The notes under the pieces were generated by a model that searched no databases, had not been told where the DNA came from, and saw only the letters and a list, made by a program, of their open reading frames with translations. Below, in pieces: positions 1-5,174 of a DNA stretch of 7,179 nucleotides; position 1 is the stretch's first letter, and the number at the start of each line of letters is the position of its first letter. This stretch comes from Desulfotignum sp. (lineage in GTDB: Bacteria; Desulfobacterota; Desulfobacteria; Desulfobacterales; Desulfobacteraceae): NCBI GenBank assembly GCA_011390235.1, contig JAABSS010000018.1:1-7179 (forward strand), given 5' to 3'. The position numbers were made by a program, and so were the translations under genes.

Positions 1-346
1 GCTCAGTAACCACAATGACCTTTGTGCCGGGATTGGTGATTTTTTCTGCATATGTTTTGATGATATCTTTGTTTTCCCTGAAAAGGGCATCTCTGTCCAT
101 GCCGGATTTGCGCGCAGCACCGGCTGTGATGATAATGATGTCTGCATTGAGAACCGTATCCGGATCATCTGTGCCCTGGATACAGGTCCTGTATCCCCGG
201 ATGGGGGCTGCCTCCATCATATCCAGGGCCTTGCCCCGGGCCAGTCCCTCCTGGATGTCGCACAGGGTGATGTGATCCACCCCTTTTTCCGCCAGAAAAA
301 AAGCCGTGTTGGCGCCGACATTTCCGCTGCCGATGATTCCGATCAT
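1..346 (-). CDS. mdh: Malate dehydrogenase, N-terminal 115 residues (runs off the window)
   Basis: NAD-dependent malate dehydrogenase of the LDH/MDH superfamily, interconverting malate and oxaloacetate in the cytoplasm. The visible part is the Rossmann half. The glycine motif GSGNVG is at residues 6-11. D30 ends strand beta-2, which favours NAD over NADP. The active-site loop AGAARKSGMDR covers residues 75-85. R79 sits where lactate dehydrogenases have Gln, so malate is the expected substrate; R85 is the second substrate arginine. The ATG at 344-346 is supported by an AGGAGGT Shine-Dalgarno (complement of 351-357). The gene is divergent from the epimerase at 634. One oddity: residue 115, the last complete codon, is Glu (VVTE), where the family normally has the Asn of the TNP motif. 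Family assignment is strong; the C-terminal half is not visible. Confidence 0.93.
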   Translation of the reverse strand, partial: MIGIIGSGNVGANTAFFLAEKGVDHITLCDIQEGLARGKALDMMEAAPIRGYRTCIQGTDDPDTVLNADIIIITAGAARKSGMDRDALFRENKDIIKTYAEKITNPGTKVIVVTE

Positions 347-419
347 GGAAACCTCCTCTTTTGGGTAAATTGCATGTGCTGCATAATGAAAAGATGTTTG
401 GTGTCAATGGATATAACAT

Positions 420-441
420 ATGCAAAATATATGCAAAATAA
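420..441. repeat. Two tandem 11-base repeats in the mdh leader/control region
   Basis: ATGCAAAATAT at 420-430 is followed directly by ATGCAAAATAA at 431-441, a 10 of 11 match. The 11-base period is about one helical turn, so a regulator could contact both copies on the same DNA face. The repeat lies between the two TTGACA motifs of the mdh control region. No regulator can be named. Confidence 0.45.
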
Positions 442-449
442 ATGCCTGT

Positions 450-479
450 AATGTAGGCTGACCCGGCGGCAGTTGTCAA
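450..479 (-). promoter_or_regulatory. Candidate sigma-70 promoter for mdh
   Basis: On the minus strand a perfect TTGACA (complement of 474-479) is followed after 18 bases by TACATT (complement of 450-455, 4 of 6 consensus). Transcription would start near 443 and give a leader of about 100 bases for mdh. A second TTGACA lies at 402-407 on the same strand, but no good -10 follows at a normal distance. Prediction by eye only. Confidence 0.4.
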
Positions 480-570
480 ATCCAAAACAAAAAAGTGCCT
501 GGACCGGCCACTGTGCGGGCCTGACAGTCAGAGATCTCATATTACTTTGAAACAACAGACAAATGAGCGG

Positions 571-598
571 TTGTGGACTGAAAATTCATGGTTATGAT
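571..598 (+). promoter_or_regulatory. Candidate promoter for the SDR epimerase gene
   Basis: TTGTGG at 571-576 is followed after 16 bases by TATGAT at 593-598 (5 of 6 consensus). The start site would be near 605, giving a leader of about 30 bases that contains AGGAGA (622-627) ahead of the ATG at 634. Apart from this and the mdh elements, the 347-633 gap shows no gene. Confidence 0.4.
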
Positions 599-633
599 TA
601 TACTTATTAACCCAAGACAACAGGAGACCATCC

Positions 634-1542
634 ATGGAACGACTGCTGATCACCGGTGCATCCGGTTTTGTGGGAACACACCTGTCCAGGCATTTTCTGC
701 AAAAAAATGTGCATGTTACAGGGCTGGGCACTTCCAAAGACCATCCTTTTTCGCAGGAATTTGATAATTTTGAATGGGTCCAGGCAGACCTCACACAGCA
801 GGGGGTGTGGCAGGATTACGCAGCCCGGGCAGATACCATTATCAACCTGGCCGGGCAAAATATTTTCAAACGCTGGAACAAAGCCTATAAAAAGGCTATT
901 TATGATTCCCGGATTCTTACTACACGCAATCTTGTGGCGGCCATGGCAAAAGACAAACCAGTAAAACTGCTGAGCACTTCTGCTGTAGGCATTTATGGAG
1001 ACGGCAAAGAACAATTGCTTACAGAAGACGCAGAAACAGGATCGGATTTTCTTGCCCGGGTTTGTCTGGACTGGGAAGCGGAAGCCCGCAAGGCACAGGA
1101 TATCGGGGCATCAGTAAATATCATGCGTTTCGGGGTGGTGCTCGGGGACGGCGGGGCGTTGTCAGTTATGTCCCCGGTATACAAATGGTTTGCCGGCGGT
1201 TCGCTGGGCAGCGGACGTCAGTGGTTTTCCTGGATACATATTCAGGATCTGGTACGGGCCGTGGATTTTCTGGCACAAAAACCGGATTTTTCAGGAACCT
1301 GTAACCTGGTAGGACCCGAACCTGTCCGGCAGCGGGATTTTGCAAAAGCCCTGGGAAAGGCATTGCACAGGCCCGCACTGGTGCCCGCCCCGGCCTTTAT
1401 GGTGAAGCTGGTCATGGGAGAGCTGGGAGCTGCGTTGCTCCAAAGTCAGAAAGCCACCCCTAAAGCGTTGCTGGATCTGGGGTTTACATTTGAATATGAA
1501 AATGTTGCAGCTGCCCTGGCAGCAATATTCAATCACGCCTAA
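634..1542 (+). CDS. TIGR01777/YfcH-family SDR epimerase-like protein (SDR39U1 type, DUF1731 C-terminus)
   Basis: A 302-residue atypical short-chain dehydrogenase/reductase, normal length for the family; the substrate is not established. The NAD(P)-binding motif TGASGFVG is at residues 7-14. Family landmarks follow: NLAGQNI with a downstream RW (71-81), STSAVGIYGDG (114-124), LDWEAEA (145-151), the MRFGVVLG strand (169-176) and WFSWIHIQDLVRA (197-209). Residues from about 248 to the end form the DUF1731-type C-terminal domain, ending in a LLDLGFTFEYEN-type motif. The usual extended-SDR YxxxK position appears to be occupied by LARVCLDWEAEA, so classic SDR chemistry is doubtful. A Y121-x3-K125 also exists but sits directly after the Ser-rich strand. 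The start is set by AGGAGA 6 bases upstream. It stands alone, divergent from mdh and 148 bases before the next gene. Confidence 0.9.
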   Translation: MERLLITGASGFVGTHLSRHFLQKNVHVTGLGTSKDHPFSQEFDNFEWVQADLTQQGVWQDYAARADTIINLAGQNIFKRWNKAYKKAIYDSRILTTRNLVAAMAKDKPVKLLSTSAVGIYGDGKEQLLTEDAETGSDFLARVCLDWEAEARKAQDIGASVNIMRFGVVLGDGGALSVMSPVYKWFAGGSLGSGRQWFSWIHIQDLVRAVDFLAQKPDFSGTCNLVGPEPVRQRDFAKALGKALHRPALVPAPAFMVKLVMGELGAALLQSQKATPKALLDLGFTFEYENVAAALAAIFNHA

Positions 1543-1623
1543 AAGTTACTTGCGATTGCCCTGAATCTGGTATACAAACTTTAGCAAAACTGGTATTTTA
1601 CCTGATATGATACAGGCTTGTCC

Positions 1624-1629
1624 TATAAT
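1624..1629 (+). promoter_or_regulatory. Candidate -10 element (TATAAT) for the rubrerythrin-acyl-CoA synthetase unit
   Basis: A perfect TATAAT lies 61 bases before the start codon at 1691. No convincing -35 is found 16-18 bases upstream, so activation by a regulator is possible. A weaker alternative is TTGCGA (1550-1555) with TATACA (1571-1576) at 15-base spacing. No hairpin terminator is visible after the epimerase stop at 1542. Confidence 0.3.
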
Positions 1630-1648
1630 GAATCAGGTATGCACCCAT

Positions 1649-1666
1649 TTGTGAAAATTGTGAAAA
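1649..1666. repeat. Perfect tandem 9-base repeat upstream of the rubrerythrin-like gene
   Basis: TTGTGAAAA occurs twice head-to-tail at 1649-1657 and 1658-1666, between the TATAAT at 1624 and the Shine-Dalgarno at 1676. It would lie in the 5' leader or just downstream of the start site. It could be an operator or chance; the exact duplication is the only evidence. Confidence 0.35.
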
Positions 1667-1690
1667 ACATAAATCAGGAGGAAAATCCCC

Positions 1691-2152
1691 ATGAATTTTG
1701 GATCCATTGATGAAATACTGGAATTTGCCATCGGCAAGGAAAAAGAAGCGGTTGCATTCTATAACGCGCTTGCACAAGAGGCTACCAGGGCATCCCTTAA
1801 GGGTATTTTTGAAAATTTTGCCAAAGAAGAAGAAAAACATGCAGCCCTGCTGTCTGATATTTCCGGAAACAAGGAAAAAATTGATTCCTATGAGTTTAAA
1901 AATATACCAGATCTGAAAATCAGTGATTACATGGTGGAGCAGGAATATGAACAAGGCATGCCCCTGCCTGAAATTCTGAAGCTGGCCATGAAAAGAGAGG
2001 AAAAGGCGGTGAAGCTGTACCAGGCCCTTGCCGATCAGACCGATAACCAGGATGCCAAAAAGCTTTTTTCGATGCTGGTCCAGGAGGAATCCAAACACAA
2101 ACTGGGTCTGGAATCAATGTATGACGATTTCCTGGCCGACCAGGGCAACTGA
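1691..2152 (+). CDS. Rubrerythrin-like diiron ferritin-superfamily protein without a rubredoxin domain
   Basis: A 153-residue all-helical protein with two related halves, each giving part of a four-helix-bundle diiron site. In the first half E17 (EKEAVAFY) pairs with E47-x2-H50 (KEEEKHAAL). In the second half E103 (REEKAVKLY) pairs with E133-x2-H136 (QEESKHKLG). This ExxH pattern is that of rubrerythrin-type proteins, which reduce hydrogen peroxide or store iron in anaerobes. The C-terminal rubredoxin domain of classical rubrerythrin is absent, so an external electron donor would be needed; a rubredoxin-domain protein is encoded at 6483-7112 and could supply one, but this is inference. The start is fixed by AGGAGGA 8 bases upstream. 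The next gene begins 17 bases after the stop, suggesting co-transcription. Peroxidase versus another role cannot be decided here. Confidence 0.88.
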   Translation: MNFGSIDEILEFAIGKEKEAVAFYNALAQEATRASLKGIFENFAKEEEKHAALLSDISGNKEKIDSYEFKNIPDLKISDYMVEQEYEQGMPLPEILKLAMKREEKAVKLYQALADQTDNQDAKKLFSMLVQEESKHKLGLESMYDDFLADQGN

Positions 2153-2169
2153 ACCGGTATAACCCCCCT

Positions 2170-3537
2170 ATGGACCTGACCTCCCTTTTCAGACCGTCTT
2201 CCATGGCTGTCATCGGGGTGTCCACCTCCCATGACAGCCACCCGGCCAATGTGATTTACAATAAAAATCACCTGCGGTATCCGGTACAGACATTTGCGGT
2301 CAATCCCAAAGGCGGGCAGCTCAACAGGGAACCCCTCTACAGGAGCGTGGCAGATATTGAAATTCCCGTGGACCTGGCCGTGATTGCGGTAAGGGCCAGG
2401 TTTGTTCCTGAAGTTGTGTCCCAGTGCATTGACAAAGGCATAAAAGGGGCGGTGATCATTTCCGGCGGGTTTGCTGAATCCGGCAGCAGGGATCTGCAGA
2501 AACAGGTGACAGACATGGCTGCCAGTGCAGACTTTCCTTTTGTGGGTCCCAACTGTTTAGGGATTTATTCTCCTGATGCTGTGGATACATTCTTTTTGCC
2601 TGGAGAGCGTATTATCCATCCCAAAAAAGGCAATATCGGATTTGTTTCCCAGAGCGGCGGGGTGCTGGTGGACCAGATGGTGAAATTTGCCGGCGAGGGC
2701 ATCGGGGTGTCATCTGCAGTGAGCATCGGCAACAAAGCCTGTCTTCGGGAAACAGACATGATCGACTGGTTTGAGCAGGATCTGGCCACCCGGGTCATTG
2801 CCTTTTATATTGAAGGTTTTGACTGCCGGGAAGGCAGGGATTTTATCAAACGGGCCGAGACCTGTTCCAAACCCATTGTGGTGCTCAAGGCGGGCAAAAC
2901 CGCCAGAGGCATTGCAGCCGCCTCCAGCCATACCGCTTCCATGGCCGGTGACTACCGCGTGTTTTCACAGATCATGCAGCAGCATTGTGTGGCAGAGGCA
3001 GATACGGAATATGAACTCACCTCTTTTTGCGAGGCCTTAAGCTGTTACCCCAGGGGAATCTTCGGCAATGTGGGCATTGTTTCGGTTTCCGGCGGACACG
3101 GGGTGGTGGCGGCAGATGCCTGCGGCCACCACGGCCTGGATATCCCCAAAATTGCATCTTCCACTGCTGATGCCATCCGGTCCAGGCTGTCCCCGGCAAT
3201 CCGGGAAATTGCCGCCCTGGAAAATCCTCTGGACCTGACCGGTTCCTGTGTGGATGCTGATATTCTCACATCCGTACGCCACCTGTCCCGGGACCAGAAC
3301 CTTGACTGTATCCTGGCCCTGCTGCTGCCGTATTCTCCGGGAATTTCCGCGGACATAGGGGCCAAATTGAGCCAGGTGGCCAGAAACGAGGGCAAGCCCC
3401 TGATTGCCTATGTTCCCAAGGAAGATAAGTACAAAATTATTACAGAAGGGTTTGCGCTCAACAAGATTCCAGTGGCCTCTTCTGTGGAGGGTGCCGTGCT
3501 CATGGCCAAGGCATTGAAGAGGTGCAGACCATGGTGA
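2170..3537 (+). CDS. ADP-forming acetyl/acyl-CoA synthetase, alpha subunit (CoA-binding and ligase domains)
   Basis: The 455-residue alpha subunit of a split NDP-forming acyl-CoA synthetase (acd type), converting acyl-CoA, ADP and phosphate to acid, CoA and ATP, or the reverse. The CoA-binding Rossmann domain covers about residues 1-130, starting FRPSSMAVIGVS and including SGGFAE (98-103) and GPNCLG (126-131). The first ligase domain has GFVSQSGG (157-164) and the YIEGF motif with E215. H254 in AASSHTASMAG is the expected phosphohistidine. A second flavodoxin-like ligase domain follows, with SVSGGHGV (305-312) and ENPLDLTG (351-358). The start fits the family N-terminus but has no purine-rich Shine-Dalgarno; CCCCCCT precedes the ATG, so coupling to the gene above is likely. 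The stop overlaps the beta subunit start. Acyl substrate specificity cannot be read from the sequence. Confidence 0.92.
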   Translation: MDLTSLFRPSSMAVIGVSTSHDSHPANVIYNKNHLRYPVQTFAVNPKGGQLNREPLYRSVADIEIPVDLAVIAVRARFVPEVVSQCIDKGIKGAVIISGGFAESGSRDLQKQVTDMAASADFPFVGPNCLGIYSPDAVDTFFLPGERIIHPKKGNIGFVSQSGGVLVDQMVKFAGEGIGVSSAVSIGNKACLRETDMIDWFEQDLATRVIAFYIEGFDCREGRDFIKRAETCSKPIVVLKAGKTARGIAAASSHTASMAGDYRVFSQIMQQHCVAEADTEYELTSFCEALSCYPRGIFGNVGIVSVSGGHGVVAADACGHHGLDIPKIASSTADAIRSRLSPAIREIAALENPLDLTGSCVDADILTSVRHLSRDQNLDCILALLLPYSPGISADIGAKLSQVARNEGKPLIAYVPKEDKYKIITEGFALNKIPVASSVEGAVLMAKALKRCRPW

Positions 3538-4208
3538 TGACGTCAAAAATGCACAAAATCATTGCAGAGGCACAGCCCATGGGCTGGATCCTGGAACCGC
3601 AGGCCAAAGAACTGCTGACAGAATGCCGGCTGGACATCCCCAAAGGGATTGTAACCGATTCTCCGGACACGGCACAAAAGTTTCTGGCAGCCGGTGCAGG
3701 ACCCGTGGTAATCAAGGCCGTGTCTGCCGACATTGTGCATAAAACCGAGCACCAGGCTGTGGTCACCGGAATACAGGATCCTGACATTCTTGCAGAACAC
3801 ATGGAAAGGCTGTTGTCCCTGAAAGGGTGCAGCCAGGTTCTGGTGGAGGAAATGGTGTCCGGTATCGAGATTCTGGTGGGGGCCAAAAATGATACCCAGT
3901 TTGGTCCGGTGGTGGTTTTGGGACCCGGCGGAACCGGGGTGGAACTGTATAATGATACTGCCATCCGGATGGCACCGGTGAAGCCCACAGATGTATATTC
4001 CATGGTGGATTCTCTGGGAGCAAAGCCGGTTTTCCATGGATTTCGGGGCCGGCCCGGGGTGAACATGGAAGCACTGGTTCATCTGATGGTAACCTTTTCG
4101 GCGCTGATCATGGATCTGGAACCTTTTTTTGAATCCATTGACCTGAACCCGGTGATCTGCACCCCTGATAACTGTGTGGCGGCTGATGCCCGCATCATGC
4201 TTTTTTAG
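3531..4208 (+). CDS. ADP-forming acetyl/acyl-CoA synthetase, beta subunit (ATP-grasp)
   Basis: The 225-residue ATP-grasp subunit that pairs with the alpha subunit encoded immediately upstream; stand-alone beta subunits of this enzyme are about this size. Visible motifs are VIKAVSADIVHKTE (60-73), where H70 matches the second phosphohistidine position of the family. They continue with LVEEMVSGIEILVGAKNDTQFGP (104-126), the glycine-rich VLGPGGTGVELYND loop (129-142), and the metal/nucleotide-site strand IDLNPVI (203-209). Several in-frame starts exist: GTG 3522, ATG 3531, ATG 3537 and ATG 3549. ATG 3531 is chosen because GAAGAGG (3516-3522) lies 8 bases before it. ATG 3537 would give a TGATG overlap with the alpha stop and is also possible. 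The reaction needs both subunits, and the overlap supports balanced translation. The broken exonuclease gene follows after 11 bases. Confidence 0.92.
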   Translation: MVMTSKMHKIIAEAQPMGWILEPQAKELLTECRLDIPKGIVTDSPDTAQKFLAAGAGPVVIKAVSADIVHKTEHQAVVTGIQDPDILAEHMERLLSLKGCSQVLVEEMVSGIEILVGAKNDTQFGPVVVLGPGGTGVELYNDTAIRMAPVKPTDVYSMVDSLGAKPVFHGFRGRPGVNMEALVHLMVTFSALIMDLEPFFESIDLNPVICTPDNCVAADARIMLF

Positions 4209-4219
4209 AGAATACTGTC

Positions 4220-4300
4220 ATGACCCCAACTTCTGATCCCGGTACCCGGGAACTTCGGCTGGTATCCTGGAATGTAAACGGATTCCGGGCTATGCAGTGA
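4220..4300 (+). pseudogene. xthA: Exonuclease III (Xth) gene remnant: first 26 codons only
   Basis: An ATG 11 bases after the beta-subunit stop opens a 26-codon frame containing LRLVSWNVNGFRAM (residues 12-25). This matches the start of exonuclease III/AP endonucleases; N18 or N20 of WNVNG includes the catalytic Asn of strand 1. The frame hits TGA at 4298-4300, and the remaining roughly 230 residues are absent. Sequence from about 4294 onward is icd-derived, so the gene was cut by rearrangement rather than by point mutation. GCAG at the junction fits both sides. Its spacing to the beta subunit suggests it was once the last gene of that operon. The recognisable part is short, but the motif is very characteristic. 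Confidence 0.72.
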
Positions 4301-4405
4301 TGGCCTTTTGCATGGCACTCAATGGATCAGGTCTGCGGCTTCATGCCATAACATGTGATCCAGCATCATGGCGCCGGACAGGATCAGGGATCCCGGGCAA
4401 GCCTT
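4294..4405 (-). pseudogene. icd: Isocitrate dehydrogenase gene fragment (codons 339-375 equivalent)
   Basis: On the minus strand 4405 to 4294 aligns with 5411 to 5302 of the intact icd, 112 against 110 bases with one 2-base insertion. Over 25 codons matching P342 to H366 the translation is identical except Gly357 to Leu, yet nine codons differ synonymously (for example ATA/ATC, TCA/TCC, GAT/GAC). The 2-base insertion then creates a TGA (4319-4321), after which the frame resumes as MQKAIT. A 21-base stretch is identical in both copies (4352-4372 and 5358-5378). The fragment lacks the rest of the gene on both sides, so it is a relic. It lies in the same orientation as intact icd and downstream of it. 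Confidence 0.93.
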
Positions 4406-4479
4406 TATAAATCGCTGGCAGAAGACGGTAAACAGGTGTTGCCTTTTTGGGCAAAATTCGGCAAAAGGCAAAATTAGGA
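4406..4479. other. Unassigned joint between the icd fragment and the toxin promoter, with a 9-base inverted repeat
   Basis: TTGCCTTTT (4439-4447) is the exact inverse of AAAAGGCAA (4463-4471), with a 15-base loop. GGCAAAA occurs three times as direct copies at 4450, 4460 and 4467. There is no T-run after the stem, so it is not a typical intrinsic terminator. A short plus-strand frame from 4409 to the TAG at 4472-4474 reads SLAEDGKQVLPFWAKFGKR and looks protein-like, but I cannot assign it. The joint may contain an end of the inserted element. Confidence 0.4.
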
Positions 4480-4517
4480 TTGACATATTGTATCTAATTT
4501 TATACATTGATCTGTAT
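4480..4517 (+). promoter_or_regulatory. Toxin-antitoxin promoter with overlapping palindromic half-sites
   Basis: A perfect TTGACA (4480-4485) is followed after 17 bases by TACATT (4503-4508). Half-sites TGTAT (4489-4493), ATACA (4502-4506) and TGTAT (4513-4517) form two overlapping inverted repeats, TGTAT-N8-ATACA and ATACA-N6-TGTAT. They cover the spacer, the -10 and the start codon. This is the expected place for an operator bound by the XRE antitoxin in autoregulated type II modules. Elements are seen directly; the operator role is inferred. Confidence 0.55.
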
Positions 4518-4854
4518 GAAAGAAGAGAAAGCAATCTATTGGGTCGGAACAACCTACAAAGATTTGCTGGCTTTTCCAGATGAAACAAGAAAAGAGGCTG
4601 GTTATCAGTTGCACCGAATACAAAACGGGCTTGATCCAGAAAACTGGAAACCTTTTCAAACCGTTGGACCTGGCGTTAAAGAGATTCGGATCAGTAGTGA
4701 TAAAAAAACATTTCGAATAATGTATGTGGCCAAATTTGCTGAAAGAATTTACATACTCCATGCTTTTCAAAAGAAAACTCAGAAAACGAGTTCAAGGGAT
4801 ATTGAAATAGCGAAAACCAGATATAATGCTGTCGTTAATGAGGTGAAATCATGA
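4516..4854 (+). CDS. RelE/HigB-type toxin, Gp49-like family
   Basis: A 112-residue protein of the phage-derived Gp49-like branch of the RelE/ParE superfamily; characterised HigB toxins of this fold are mRNA interferases. Motifs in order are GPGVKEIRI (51-59), the FRIMY strand (66-70), LHAFQKKTQKT (81-91) and EIAKTR (97-102), all typical of the family. ATG 4516 is preferred over TTG 4507, which overlaps the promoter -10. No Shine-Dalgarno is visible and the predicted transcript would begin at about this ATG. The stop overlaps the antitoxin start as ATGA. Base composition is clearly lower in GC than the neighbours: the 60 bases at 4681-4740 hold 20 G/C, against 35 at 3301-3360. This suggests horizontal origin. 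Toxicity is inferred from family and pairing. Confidence 0.88.
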   Translation: MKEEKAIYWVGTTYKDLLAFPDETRKEAGYQLHRIQNGLDPENWKPFQTVGPGVKEIRISSDKKTFRIMYVAKFAERIYILHAFQKKTQKTSSRDIEIAKTRYNAVVNEVKS

Positions 4855-5150
4855 GCAAGATCAATACATCAATTACCCACATTACTTCAAAAAATGATAA
4901 TATCTTTGAGGATTTAGGATTTTCACATAGAGAAGCATCCAAGTTAAAAATTAAAGCCCAATTGATGTGTCAAATTAGCGAATGGATCAAAGAAAAGCAA
5001 CTGAAACAGGAAGAAGCATCTTGTCTACTAAACGTCACTCGCCCGAGAGTTTCTGATGTCATGAGGGGGAAGTCAGGAAAATTTACCATTGACGCTTTGG
5101 TGGATATGATTGAAAGAACAGGGAAACATGTCACGGTTCAAATCAGTTAA
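4851..5150 (+). CDS. XRE-family antitoxin, HigA-like (HTH_37 type)
   Basis: A 99-residue DNA-binding antitoxin expected to neutralise the preceding toxin and repress their shared promoter. The helix-turn-helix lies at about residues 51-71 (LKQEEASCLL then VTRPRVSDVM). Upstream helices carry the family phrase EDLGFSHREASKLKIKAQLM (20-39). The C-terminal part includes FTIDALVDMIERTGKHVTVQI (78-98), typical of these antitoxins. Translation starts at ATG 4851 inside the toxin stop (ATGA), with GAGGTGA 4 bases upstream. The toxin-antitoxin gene order is the reverse of most type II systems and is characteristic of HigBA-like modules. It ends 24 bases from the convergent icd stop, with no hairpin terminator seen between them. 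Confidence 0.9.
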   Translation: MSKINTSITHITSKNDNIFEDLGFSHREASKLKIKAQLMCQISEWIKEKQLKQEEASCLLNVTRPRVSDVMRGKSGKFTIDALVDMIERTGKHVTVQIS

Positions 5151-5174
5151 GTCTTTGTTAATATGTTTTTTCCC

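Noticed and set aside
165..485. 106-codon minus-strand frame covering the mdh start
   Set aside because: Out of frame with mdh, Gly/His-rich composition typical of a frame shadow, and it crosses the promoter region.
1601..1616. CCTG/CAGG palindrome as a terminator or operator
   Set aside because: Only four paired bases at each end; too weak to support a call.
3500..4082. Long minus-strand open frames across the beta subunit gene
   Set aside because: Antisense shadows of a clear ATP-grasp gene; low-complexity Pro/His/Cys-rich products with no domain.
4439..4474. Intrinsic terminator for the upstream operon
   Set aside because: The stem is AT-rich at its inner half, has a 15-base loop and no T-run on either exit.
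4319..4588. 89-codon open frame on the minus strand with an icd-like end
   Set aside because: Only its last part matches icd; the rest reads antisense through the toxin promoter and toxin start. It is the icd relic plus chance open sequence.
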